Of a DNA stretch of 64,000 bases, positions 44,437 through 55,471 are shown in pieces. Numbering within the stretch: the stretch's first letter is position 1; each line of letters starts with the position of its first letter. The stretch comes from Diogma glabrata. Its lineage: Eukaryota; Arthropoda; Insecta; Diptera; Cylindrotomidae. A program made the position numbers and the translations under genes. Where the stretch lies: contig OY856187.1 in assembly GCA_963693315.1 (NCBI GenBank), positions 75,585,394-75,649,393 of the forward strand, read 5' to 3'. Below the pieces are notes generated by a model, which worked only from the letters and a program-made list of their open reading frames with translations, was not told the origin of the DNA and did no database searches.

Positions 44437-44902
44437 CTCCATTAGTTTTTTTCATCTTTTTTTTCTAGCCAAAATAGAACGGGAAACCATGATTAATGTT
44501 CTAAAGAGAGAGTAAGACGAATATCACAAGTTTTCATGGAAAAAATATTTTATAGGGTTGGAATTGTGACATTTCACCATTAATTTTAATAAACATCTAA
44601 TTTTATTATATATTTTTAAGAATGTCGTATACAACATAGACTGCTAGATAATTTTAAATATATTTTTTCAGTGTAAAAGTCGTCTTTTTCCATAAAAAAG
44701 TCTTGCTCTATAGACTTTTTTTATAGTAGAACACTTTTTTATAGTACATATATTACTTTTTTTTTTTAAAAAAAAGTCATGGAAAGTAAAAAAAAGACAT
44801 GGAATAAATAAAAAGTCTTCATCTTTTTTCCTTTCGCACTATATGATTTTCATATCTTCTATTTCACAAAATAAAAAAGACGAGAAAAAAAGACTAATGG
44901 AG
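44437..44902. repeat. MITE, about 466 bp, TCTCCATTAGT termini
   Basis: TCTCCATTAGTTTTTTTCATC at the left and its inverse, GACGAGAAAAAAAGACTAAT...GGAGA, at the right. Internal sequence has many AAAAGTC/GACTTTT motifs in both orientations. Non-coding. Confidence 0.75.
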
Positions 44903-44979
44903 AATGACCTTAATGCATACTATTATTGTTTAAAAAACAAATAAAATTAGTTTTAATACCGTCTCTCTCTCTCTGGCGT

Positions 44980-46330
44980 TTACATCCCATGGAGGGATTT
45001 TGCCGTCTGTGCTATCAGCTTCCAATTATCTCGTTCCATGACCAGTTGACCACAGTTTCGACAAACTATATCACGAAGGTCTTGGATGATGTCATCACGC
45101 CAGCGTTGTCTAGGTCTTCCTCTTCGACGAACACCAGCTGGTTGTTGTTGGGACGCTTTTTTTATCATTCTATCCAATGGAGCCCTTTCTACATGACCAA
45201 ACCATCTAATCCGGTTGGATTTAATGAATCCGATTACATCGCAGCCTCCAAGAAGCTGTCTGATTTCATGATTCATTCGGATTCTATACTGATTTTCAGC
45301 AACTTTACATGGACCATAAATTGTTCGTATGACCTTCCTCTCGAAAGTTGATAAAATTCTACAATCGGAGGAAGTCAGTGTCCAGCTTTCACTTCCAAAT
45401 GTAAGCACAGGTCGAATTAATGCTTTGTAAAGTGTGAGTTTACACGACCGCGAAAGATGTTTTGATCGCAGAAGTTTTGAGTATGCGTAGAAAACTCTGT
45501 ATGCGGCAGAGACACGGGCTTTGATATCTGCCTGCATGTCATTTGCCGATGTTATTACAGACCCGAGGTATTTGAAGTTTTCCACGCGTTCCACTTCATG
45601 GTCGCCAGTATCCAGATTTCCGGGAGGTATGTTCTTGGATGTTGTTAACACTTTGGTTTTGCCGGTGTTGATGCATAATCCAAGTCGTTTAGCATTTCTT
45701 TCAAGCTGAGAGAGACTATCCTTAATATCGCTTGTTCTACGTCTGAGAAGCACAATATCATCTGCGTAGCCAAGAACTTGACTAGATTTGTTATATATGC
45801 AGTTTTGTGTCTCAATTCGACTTTTTCTTATCGCGTACTCCAGCGCCAAATTAAATAGCACAGGCGCGAGTGCATCACCTTGTCGAACACCTGATGTTAT
45901 ATCGAAAGGATCAGAAACTGACCCTTCGATTACTATTCTACAATTTGATCCCGATGTTGTGAGTTTGCACAGAGAAACAAGTTTCTCTGGGATACCAAGG
46001 CATATGAGTGCGGACCAGAGGTTGTCGCGGATAATACTATCATATGCTTGCCTGAAATCAACGTAGAGCTGGTGAATGCTGATGTTGTACTCCCAACATT
46101 TTTCTAGAATCATCCTTAAGGTAACACATTGATCTGTGGTTGAACGGTTGGGACGAAAACTACACTGATAGTCACCGATGATAGATTCGGCGAACGGGAT
46201 GAGTCGAGCAACTACGACATTAGCTAGTATTTTATATGCAGTGTTCAACAGTGCGATGCCACGATAATTCGCACACTTTAGACGGTCACCTTTCTTATGT
46301 AGCGGAACAATGAGAGCTGTTTTCCATTCG
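44980..46330 (-). pseudogene. RTE-like LINE: reverse transcriptase and C-terminus
   Basis: Contains the NYRGIALLNTAYKILA block, the FRPNRSTTDQ block, LYVDFRQAYDSI (first catalytic Asp), SGVRQGDALAPVLFNLALEY and GYADDIVLL with the YADD box. The C-terminal part has RPVLTFGSESWTLTSSD, FERKVIRTIYGP, and the WFGHVERAP and RGRPRQRWRDDI motifs common in RTE-type elements. This part is intact to its stop at 44980. One frameshift separates it from the upstream half. Confidence 0.9.
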
Positions 46331-47370
46331 GTAGTTCTTCTTGCTCCCAGATTGCAAGAATCAGATCATATATACGTGAGGCCAGAGCTGCTCCTCCATA
46401 TTTCAAAAGTTCTGCGGGAATACCATCGAAACCTGGTGATTTGCCATTTTTCAGTTTTTTAATGGCAGCTTCCACTTCTTCTATTGCTGGGTAGGGGACA
46501 AAAATCTCCTCATTTGATGGAGCAATTGCTCGAATAGGATGAACTTCATTCGTTCTATTCAGTAGGAGTTGAAAGTGGGATCGCCACACTGCCAGCACAT
46601 CGCGTTCACTTGTTGTTAGTTCATTATTTTCATTTTTGATGGCTGTAGATCTTGGGTGGAAATCTTTTGTCAGATTCCGTGCATTGGCAAAGCACTCTTT
46701 TGAATTTCCGTTGGCCGCATGTTGGTTGATGTTTTCGATGCAGTTCTTCATGTGTTCGCGTTTCTTTTTACGTAGAAGTTTTGCTGAGGCTTTTCTGGCG
46801 CATAGATCAGCTTGGGAGCTTCGGGTGTTCCTTGTTAACCATTTTTCTCGCAGTTTTTGTTTATTTTCAACGGATTGGCGGCATTCGTCGTCAAACCATT
46901 CGTTGTGTGATTTCGGTGGTCGTTTTCCGATTGTAGTTTGTGCTGCGGCTATAATGGTTGATTGAAGCGTTTGCCATTCTTCTTGTATGTTAAATGGCAT
47001 CTCAGAAGAGATATCATGCTCTTCCATGTTTTGTGTTATTATTTCCTGATATCTATTCAGCGTTTCCGGATGTTTAAATGCTTCGACATTCCAGCGCACG
47101 GTCTTTTTTGCTTGCCTATTAAATGTAGATGATAATTTGCACTTGTACTTAAAGATGACAAGCATATGATCGCTGTCCATATCAGCACCTCTGTATGATC
47201 GAACGTCAGTTACACTTGTAGAGTGTCTCTTAGAGATCATGACGTGATCGATTTGATTTTCTGTTCTTCCGTCATTTGATTTCCACGTTGCTTTGTGAAT
47301 TCTTTTAATACCGTCAAAAGGATAAAATATAGTATTTCTTTCGTGTTTAATAAATTCAATTCTTTCACAA
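46278..47370 (-). pseudogene. RTE-like LINE: endonuclease C-part and RT N-part
   Basis: The reading begins FIKHERNTIFYPFDG, in the middle of the endonuclease, and shows RIHKATWKSNDGRTENQIDH and YRGADMDSDHMLVIFK, the last with the Ser-Asp-His motif of APE-type endonucleases. It then runs through the basic linker to NGKSPGFDGIPAELLKYGG at the start of RT. The frame shifts near 46331, so the segment WKTALIVPLHKKGDRLKCAN is read in the frame of the next ORF. The upstream Met at 47414 lies outside recognisable element sequence. Confidence 0.88.
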
Positions 47371-47380
47371 ATTTTGCTTG

Positions 47381-47562
47381 AGAATAAACTACAGTTCAAT
47401 AAACATCTCAGCAATAGAGTACTATTACTTACCTCCCAAAATTGTCAATTGATGGATTTCAAAACTAATGATAAATAATTATAATATGGTATAATATTTA
47501 TTAAAATTGATTGTTTTACGCTTGCTTGACTCGATTAAAAAATTTATCCTTCGTTTTACTCT
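47381..47562 (+). other. Non-coding
   Basis: Short AT-rich stretch between the truncated LINE and the next MITE. The first 20 bases share TTTTGCTTGAGAATAAACTA with the palindrome at 21439-21537. Confidence 0.5.
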
Positions 47563-47833
47563 GTGGTGGTATCATGAAACCCGATAACGATAAGTTTTTG
47601 ACAAAAATTCTCCGGTTGTACTAAAATCTAATATTTCAACCAGTTTTAACGTTAATTTTATGTCAAAAATCATCCGGTATGTGTTGGGCTAACGGAAGGT
47701 TTTTAATATTATTAAATGGTGTCATAAAACATTGGTTTGTAATTATTAATAATTTTATATTTAATAGTCTTTTATTATCGATAACGATAACAATCTGACC
47801 GGTATTGACGACCGGATTTCATAATACCACCAC
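47563..47833. repeat. MITE, 271 bp, GTGGTGGTATCATGAAA termini
   Basis: GTGGTGGTATCATGAAACCCG at the left and CCGGATTTCATAATACCACCAC at the right form inverted termini of about 20 bp. CGATAACGATAA recurs near both ends. No coding sequence. Confidence 0.85.
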
Positions 47834-49074
47834 TGATTTCCCATAGGTCTGATGAACGATATTTTTATAGCTGTAATAAAAAAATTTTAAATTTATTTTT
47901 GTCATGATTGGATAACTAAACATCGAACATTTGATTATTATAATGGATCGCGTACACATATCTTTTTTAAATGATGTAAAAAACAGATCAAAACAAAAGA
48001 TACGTAAACGCCTGTGTGCGAATAAGACAAAACCATAGACAAATAATAATATAAGACAAATGAAGTAGAACAAAAAATTGGGAATGTTTTTCTATTTTAC
48101 TTTTGGATATTAACTATCTAGTGACACCTGTACTCAAGTAGATGATTCGTAATATTTAAAATTAGTGTTATATGAGTATAAAGTTTAACGTTTTTATTTT
48201 TTTGGTTTCTATTTATTCTTATAACTTTATGATTATTATTGTTTTTATAAATGTATTTGTGTAGAACGTTTATAAAAAAACCATTGTTTTTAACCATATT
48301 TTTTTTGGAAAGGACAAATCAGATTTTTTGTTGATGAAAAACGATTTAAATTTTGTATTGTTTTACGTTTTGTTATGTTCGTAGTCGTGTGAAGCGATTT
48401 GAATGAAATTTAAATTATTTAGTTTTTGAAGAAAATTTTTTGTTTGCATTTTATTTTGGGAAGAAATTAAATTCTGGTAAAGATTTAATTTTTTTATCAA
48501 AAAATTAGAGAAAATTTAGTAAAATATTTATTTATGATTTTTGTGAATGAAAAGTATGAATTATTTTGAAAAATTTTCGGATCAAATTAGATTTAAATAA
48601 TATCAATTACTGATACAAGTAGCACAACGGAAATATTTTGAGTTTAGTTTTTAATTGTTTTTATAGTTTTTTTATAATACAAAAAATGACAATTTTTGAA
48701 AAATCAGTTGGAAGCACTAGCAGATCTCAGTAATTGGGGATCCTGTTTTAGTTGCAACGCTAGATAGATGGTTAACTTAGCCAGCAAGACACGGTGCGCT
48801 AAAATCATTTTACAGGACTAACTATTCTAAGCGAATTAGATAAGCAAGAACTTTATGAAGTCCTCGATGATTGGTTATACCGCCGTTACTCGGTGGTCAG
48901 AGCCTCGTCAGTTAACCAGCAAGGTGCATGGCAGGCAGGTGAGGATGGCGTTTAAAAAAATAATGTCAAGTGTGCCAAAAAATAATTTCATTTATTTTTT
49001 TAGCCAATTTTTTGAAAAACAAAAATTTAGCTTGTTTTATGACGTAAATGTTATTGAAAATGAAATTGGACATG

Positions 49075-49450
49075 GAAATTTTTGAATTTGTTATAGTTTT
49101 TGAAATATTTTTGGAATTTTGAAAAAAGTTTGTATTTTTGATTTTGTAATAATTTTTGCAATATCTTTAGAATTTTGAAAAAAATAGAGTTTTTGAATTT
49201 TATATATATGTATATTTAGAATTTTGAAAAAAGTTTCAATTTTTGATTTTGAAATGATTTTTGCAATATTGTTAGAATTTTGGAAAAGATTGAATTTTTA
49301 GGAATTTTTGGAATATTATTGGAATTTAGAAAAAGTTTAAATATTTGATTTTATTCTAATTTTTGGAATATTTTTGGAATTTTGAAAAAAAGTTTGATTT
49401 TATTTAATTTTTGCAATATTTTTGGAATTTTGAAAGAAATATGAATTTGT
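49075..49450 (+). repeat. Degenerate minisatellite, GGAATTTTGAAAAAAGTTT units
   Basis: About six to seven imperfect units of 50-65 bp, each with ATTTTTGCAATATTTTTGGA or close variants followed by ATTTTGAAAAAAGTTT. Divergence between units is high. Confidence 0.75.
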
Positions 49451-49948
49451 GATTTTGTAATATTTTCTCGCAACGCTAAATGGAGAGGTTTTTGAGTAGT
49501 TTGCTGAGTGTATCATCTTTTCAGTAAATTATGTTAATTTATGATCTGTTATAATTTTCCGGCATCGTATTGATGTTTCGTGTTAGTTTGGTAATAAATT
49601 TCTAAACAGAGATAAAAAAATACAAAGAGCTATGTTTGATATACATCGCTGCCCAAAACTAAATAACATGTCCTCATAAAAGTTTTTTGCTGAAAACTAT
49701 ATCAAAATCCTTAACCTAGACCGAAGTCTTGATATCTCAGAGCTGTGAGATTTCAGTCCCTCCATATTTTTCTATTTAAAATGAAAAAAACCTAATGTAC
49801 AAACATAAAATAAATACCTTAACGGACAAATTCATTGATATTACATTGTTACAGTTACATTTTCAAGTAAAATTATCTTTAGGCGTTGCCTAAACCATTT
49901 CAGTTATAATTTCTCAATTGTTAATGATATTTAAATCCATATTTCCCA

Positions 49949-50035
49949 TTGCTTATGTAAAAGGTTCATTGATCCAAGTCCATAGCTTATGTAAAAGGTC
50001 CATTGGTCCAAGTCCATTGCTTATGTAAAAATATA
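49949..50035 (+). repeat. Tandem 33-bp unit, about 2.5 copies
   Basis: GCTTATGTAAAAGGTYCATTGRTCCAAGTCCAT (Y and R vary between copies) repeats head to tail; the third copy is partial. Confidence 0.85.
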
Positions 50036-51272
50036 ATTACATAAGTATATAAGCCTAAAAACTAATATCAGGAAAGACAAACAAAAACCGACAAAATATT
50101 ATTATCTACTATTTGTTTATATAGGCAGGAAAACCCCAAAATAACTGATGATTAATGTTTGACGACCCATTCATTTCTGAACTTTAATTTAAAAATTTTA
50201 TAAAAATTTGAATTTGATTATACCTGTTATTTTTAAATTTTTCTGTATTTTTACTGGTATCGCAACTAAACTTTTTTCCAGAGTCTATTATTTGTTTATA
50301 TTTTTCGTGACAATTAAGTTTAATTACGAGAGTTTTAATTAAACATATTATAAAAACTTTCATTGAACAAAAATCGATTTTCAAAATTTCATTGTTCGAA
50401 TAAATTATTTATTAATTTATTGGTTCGCTGCTCCTTTGTGACGTTTACTTTTGGAATATGGTTGGGTTTTTGTTCAATGTTCAGTTATTTCCTGTCTCGA
50501 GTTAAATTTGTGATCGTTTATGTTTGTAAGGATAAGTAGAGAATTATTATTTAAATTTAAATATATAAATCTCTACAAATGTTTATAGTGACTACTTTCA
50601 TTTTTTGTATTATAAAATTTTTGTATTATAAAAAAACTATAAAAACAATTAAAAACTAAACTCAAAATATTTCCTTTGTGCTACTTGTATCAATAATTGA
50701 TATTATTTAAATCTAATTTGATCCGAAAATTTTTCAAAATAATTCATACTTTTCATTCACAAAAATCATAAATAAATATTTTACTAAATTTTCTCTAATT
50801 TTTTGATAAAAAAACAAAATCTTTATCAGAATTTAATTGCTTCCCAAAATAAAATGCAAACAAAAAATTTTCTTCAAAAACTAAATAATTTAAATTTCAT
50901 TCAAATCGCTTCACACGACTACGAACATAATTCAAAACGTAAAACAATACGAAATTTAAATCGTTTTTCAATCAACAAAAAATCTGATTTGTCCTTTCCA
51001 AAAAAAATATGGTTAAAAACAATGGTTTTTTTATAAACGTTCTACACAAATACATTTATAAAAACAATAATAATCATAAAGATATAAGAATAAATAGAAA
51101 CCAAAAAAATAAAAACGTTAAACTTTATACTCATATAACACTAATTTTAAATATTACGAATCATCTACTTGAGTACAGGTGTCACTAGATAGTTAATATC
51201 CAAAAGTAAAATAGAAAAACATTCCCAATTTTTTGTTCTACTTCATTTGTCTTATATTATTATTTGTCTATG

Positions 51273-51672
51273 ACAAAACATAATCACATTTTTTTAAAAA
51301 AGATGTCAATCGTGTACATTTCGCAAAATTTTGTGCCGACTTTGGCCGAAAAGATGAAATGTTTGTCTTTTTTATATTTTTTAAACATGTGTTAGTTAAA
51401 AAAAATTATACACACTATGATACTTTTCTAAAATAAATTTTGTTTCTCGATAATTATGATATATATGATCGATTCTCAAAAAAAAATAAATAATACGAAA
51501 ACTTATTTTATTTTACACAAAATTAAACAAAAAATTTCGAAATTCTATTTAATAAAATAAAATTTGTTAGGTTAAGAGCATTTTATTATTTATTTTCGGA
51601 TAACATCGGTATAAAAATTTGCGAAATAGACACGATTGACATCGTTTTTAAAAAAAAGTGATTATGTTTTGT
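51273..51672. mobile_element. 400-bp MITE in the right arm of the inverted repeat
   Basis: The termini ACAAAACATAATCACATTTT and AAAAGTGATTATGTTTTGT, extended by AAGATGTCAATCGTG/CACGATTGACATC, make inverted ends of about 42 bp. The left arm of the host repeat reads straight through here (TCTATGGTTTTGTCTTATTC on the matching strand), giving the unoccupied state. A TATG duplication is possible but overlaps the terminal sequence. Confidence 0.85.
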
Positions 51673-51756
51673 CTTATTCGCACACAGGCGTTTACGTATC
51701 TTTTGTTTTGGTCTGTTTTTTACATCATTTAAAAAAGATATGTGTACGCGATCCAT

Positions 51757-52125
51757 AAATCAAATCACTATGACACGCGATAGAAAATTTGTAGTCGAAA
51801 CGTAAACGAAAAATGAAAAGAAACTGAAGATGTTTTATTTGTAAAATACTACGAATATCTTTTCGCACAAGATTCAAAACGCAAACACTGACCACAATAT
51901 TTATTTGTTTTTAGAAAAACAATTAGATTTTCTTAATTTACTATGAATTGAACCAAGAGGCGATAGAAAAAAAACAAATAATTACTATCGAGGAGGAGTA
52001 CGTATTTATAAATATTTTAAAATCCTCTATTTAATTAATGTTTTCAAAACTGTTTTATTTTCACTCAATCCAAAGAGATTCAATCGGTTTTGAAAAACAA
52101 CATGACAAAAGAATCTTCTTATATA
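51757..52125 (+). other. Non-coding, AT-rich
   Basis: No supported feature. Confidence 0.45.
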
Positions 52126-52268
52126 TTAATACGCTAACGAAAAATTTTGTGGAGTCTAAGGCTTTTTTATTCGCAGATGGATTCATTTCAAATTTTAACT
52201 GCTAACTGATATTAGTGTAACTTAGATTCGGATTCACACAAATCGGATCATAAATAAAAAAGTTATAG
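52126..52268 (-). repeat. Dispersed repeat family, copy 3 (inverted)
   Basis: Minus-strand copy of the family at 4736-4978 and 22480-22715, with GCCTAAGGCTTTTTTATTCG-like, CTAACTGATATTAGTGTAAC and CGGATCATAAATAAAAAAGT on the plus strand; truncated at the end that carries ATGCATATGT in the others. It is closer to copy 1 than to copy 2 (shared ATCTGCGAATAAAAAAGCC on the minus strand). Confidence 0.75.
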
Positions 52269-52785
52269 ACGAATTAAATTTATTTTTGAATTTAAGCGAA
52301 CTCCTCCATACAATATGAAATGAACTTGCTCAAGCCATATGTTTTTTTTTTTCACAAAAACGCAAAACTTTGTTTTGTGAAACAAACGTAGATGGAATGA
52401 GATTTTTTTTTAATCTTATATGTATTAGTAAGATGATACGATGTTATTTTGTTATTCTTTTATAGAGTTTTTTCTTTAAACTTCAAATCGTTGTATTACT
52501 GCATGGATTGCTGCATGTAACCTGTCAAATGATAATTAGAAATCAGTAATTATGTATTAAAATTTACTGCAAAAATAATAATAATGCAAATATAGTAAAA
52601 ACAACTTAAAGACAACGCAAAACAATCTTGATTTGCAAGTAATTAGAATTTATTAAAGTTTTCGAAATCCAAATCAGCTGATCACAAACGTTAAGTTTTT
52701 TTCGGGAAAAAGGTCTATACATTGTATCTTATTTTAGTCTTCTTATGTACATTGAAGTGAATAAATGTGAAATTCAATTAATTGT
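52269..52785 (+). other. Non-coding, AT-rich
   Basis: No supported feature upstream of the Helitron fragment. Confidence 0.45.
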
Positions 52786-53480
52786 TTGATACCTCCAATG
52801 TATGCACAATTATATTTTTATGATGTCAATACTGCTGCTAATATGAGAATGAATAGAAATGCCAATGTATGTGAAGTTTTTCTTATGCGTGAAATAGGTT
52901 TTGAGTTAGATCGTGTGAATCCTTTTGTTCGTTCTTTTAAATCAATGCATGAATTTTGTGAAAGACCTGAGAATGTTATCGCTGATGTGTCAATGGTTAT
53001 AAAAGTTAACAGAGAATGTGATATTCGTCGTTTTAATGATGCTGTTCAAACTGATGTGGCTGCTATTTTTAAAAATGATGATAGTGAACCACCTTTTGAA
53101 AGAAATATGATTGTTTTTTCAAAAAATTCAAATGAAATTCGTTCTGTTTCTGTCCTTGATTCTTCTTTGGATCCTTTAGCTTATCCTTTGTTGTTTCCAA
53201 ATGGTGATACTGGGTGGCACGTTAATATTCCACATAATTTAGTTTCAACTTCACGTGCTAATGTGCCACGTACAAAAGCTACAATGTTGCAATATGCATC
53301 TTATCGCCTTGCTATACGTGATGGTTTTAGTCTTTTGCATCGTTCTCAAAAATTATTTCTTCAATGGATTGTTGATATGTATGTTCGTATCGAAGGTACA
53401 CGGCTTCATTACATTCGTTCAAATCAATCTGCTCTTCGTGCTGATTTGTACAATAATTTAACAGATTTCTTGCATCAAAA
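52786..53480 (+). pseudogene. Helitron Rep/helicase fragment (Helitron-like N domain)
   Basis: The frame contains PPMYAQLYFYDVNTAANMRM, LDPLAYPLLFPNGDTGWH, then LQYASYRLAIRD, LFLQWIVDMYVRIEGTRLHY and IRSNQSALRADLYNNL. These are typical of the Helitron-like N domain that precedes the HUH endonuclease in animal Helitrons. Helitrons move by rolling-circle replication. Only this domain is left: the Rep (HUH) and helicase parts are missing because another element starts at about 53480. Codon use is T-rich (GAT, TTT, CGT), unlike the LINE that follows. No frameshift is seen in the fragment. No Helitron terminus could be identified. Confidence 0.85.
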
Positions 53481-53483
53481 TCG

Positions 53484-53882
53484 CGAACTGCGAACTGCGG
53501 TAATGAAGGTCAACCAACTAACTATAGAGGTTGCGAATCCTATAAAAAATTTAAACAAAATAGGGCTAATAACCTAATCAAAATAAGAGAAACCATTAGT
53601 AAAAAAAAAGATTTCGTTAACTTTGCGGTTAATAATTCTACCACACCAAATAAATCGTCTGAGGATGTTCTCGGTCCCAATGTGAATAATGTAAACAAAG
53701 AAAATCCAAACAATAATATCTTTACTGAATTCTTCAACGAATCAAACAGACTGTTTAACATGTCGTTAGGTAATTTAATTGAAAAAATTAACGAGTTCTG
53801 GCCTCGTTATAAAAATATTAACAGTGATGCTCACAAAGCAGCAACTTACCATCAATTTGTGACTTCCCTCACCCAGAAATAA
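53484..53882 (+). pseudogene. LINE-5 ORF1 C-terminal part with zinc-knuckle remnant
   Basis: In the frame of 53682-53882, extended upstream, the reading is NCGNEGQPTNYRGCESYKKF, the form of the last CCHC knuckle in jockey-type ORF1 proteins (C-x-x-C, then NYRGC). A linker follows, then a C-terminal helix segment FWPRYKNINSDAHKAATYHQ. The His of the knuckle is replaced in this copy. ORF1 binds element RNA. The frame closes at 53880-53882, 11 bases before the ORF2 ATG at 53894. The N-terminal part is absent. Confidence 0.7.
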
Positions 53883-53893
53883 ATACACAGAAT

Positions 53894-55471
53894 ATGTCTA
53901 CAATAAAAATTTTAGCTCACAACGTTAACTCTCTCATTTCCCACCATAAAAGGGTTCAATTACAAGACTCAATCAAAAATAATAATACTTTAGCAGCTTT
54001 AATCTCAGAAACACATATCCACGAGAAACACCGGATCCTCTTTGATAACCACAACATCATTAGAAATGACAAATGCCGTGGCACAGCCATCGTTTTGAAC
54101 AACAATACCAAATACACAAGGATTCCATTCGATAGTGAAATAATTTCTGCTACCTTAGTTGAACTTAAATATTTAAACGTTACCGGCGGAAATAGATCCC
54201 TTTTACTTGGTGCCATTTATATACCCTGTAATCTGGTATAAAATTGGAACCGGAACTAAACAAACTTGTAAGAATATTACTTACTAAAGATAAAATCATT
54301 AGGGGGCGATTTTAATGCAAGACATTTAAATTGCGGAGACAGTCTCAACAACTCTAATGGAATTCATCTTTAGAACTTACTTGACAATTCTAGTTGGTCT
54401 GAATATGAGATTATTAATTCTCTGGACCCAACGTTTCCAAGGTCTTCTTCATTTATCGATTTTTTTATTGTTTCTTTTTCTCTTCTCAACAAAAACGCGG
54501 GCTTCGAAAACTTTTTTTTGCAAAACAATTAGCTATTCAACTAGAATTAATTATGCAATTTTTTGATCCTCTACTGTCTACTCCGAAATCTTTTGCATCC
54601 TTTAAAAATACCAAATGGAAAAGATATAAGTTCGACCTCCTTAATGCATTAACAGAGATTGACTTATAATCCGGTGTAAATCTGAGTAACCCTGATATAG
54701 ATGCAGCAACAGTAGCACTCAATGATGCAATTTGTAAAACTGCCTCGACACATTCTGAATCGGTAAAAGCTAAAGATGCAAAATACAACAACCTCTCTGA
54801 ATTGACCAATAAGACGTTTAAACTAAAAAAAACTATGGCTAAATAAACTAAAAAGAATATTTCATAAGTACCTGAATAGAGTCAGTAACGAATATCTTGA
54901 ACTAAAATCTAGAATTGACTGTCTCAACACCTGCATCAGAAATAGAGTTTCTAAAGAAATGAATGAGGAATTTAGGAAAAAACTTAAAGCAATCAAACCC
55001 TCACCTCAAGTATTTAAAGAAATTGACCGAATAACGGGAAGAAAATATAATAAAAACAACTTGTCTCACATAACCATTTCTGATGGTTACCAAAATTATA
55101 GTGAGGAAAATGATAAGTTACAAGCCTTTGCTAGCTACTATAGGGAACTTTACTTAGAAAGAACACCATCCACCAACCAAGAATTGATTTCTGAAGCACG
55201 AAGCATATGGGAAAGACTCTCGGAAGAAAGCGAAGCAAGATTGGTCATCTTCACACAGCAGAATACAGCTTTAGAACCTATACAGCGGAACTTTTTCTGC
55301 TATAGCTCTTTAATACAGAGTATCATAAAAAACCTTAATAGTAAAAAATCATCAGGTCTGGATAATATCTCAAATCTCCTTATTAGAAAATCCGCGTTAT
55401 CAATATCGAACATAATCATAATAGCATTAATAATGGTTACTTTCCTTCCGTGTGGAAAATTGCTAAATTAA
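53894..55471 (+). pseudogene. LINE-5 ORF2: endonuclease and linker, broken
   Basis: From ATG 53894 the reading is ILAHNVNSLISHHKRVQLQD, SETHIHEKHRI and LGAIYIPCNLV, stopping at 54240. Another frame continues with GGDFNARHLNCGD, a stop near 54375, and PTFPRSSSFIDFFIV. The linker resumes at 54959-55471 and ends in LNSKKSSGLDNISNLLIRKS, the start of RT. Catalytic Asn, Glu and GDFN are recognisable; the Ser-Asp-His region is not clear. At least four frame breaks are present. Confidence 0.8.

Larger units (their letters stand above)
44945..47380 (-). mobile_element. RTE-like LINE, 5' truncated
   Basis: On the minus strand the coding region runs from about 47370 to 44980, starting inside the endonuclease domain, with a 3' tail that includes AGAGAGAGAGAG. 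The 5' part of the endonuclease is missing, as is usual for incomplete reverse transcription. Beyond 47380 no element sequence is recognisable. Confidence 0.85.
48689..50598 (+). other. Loop of the long inverted repeat
   Basis: Contains an unrecognised open stretch of about 50 codons at 48803-48954 (TGLTILSELDKQELYEVLDD, then RRYSVVRASSVNQQGAWQ) that has more balanced base composition than its surroundings but no start codon or motif. Two further repeats are listed separately. The remainder is AT-rich. Confidence 0.4.
47943..51756. mobile_element. 3.8-kb element with ~746-bp inverted arms
   Basis: The left arm (47943-48688) and right arm (50599-51756, holding a 400-bp MITE) are inverted copies with roughly 95 percent identity by eye. 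They start ATGGATCGCGTACACATATC and share blocks such as CTAGTGACACCTGTACTCAAG and CACACGACTACGAACATAA. The 1.9-kb loop has tandem repeats but no recognised transposase. Open stretches in the arms (such as 50803-51036) are chance. It could be a non-autonomous long-TIR transposon or a segmental inverted duplication. Confidence 0.8.

Noticed and set aside
44926..46965. Plus-strand open frames across the RTE-like LINE
   Set aside because: Shadows of the minus-strand reverse transcriptase and endonuclease frames.
50803..51036. 77-codon ORF in the right arm of the long inverted repeat
   Set aside because: Lys/Asn-rich composition expected from AT-rich DNA, and the matching part of the left arm is not kept open.
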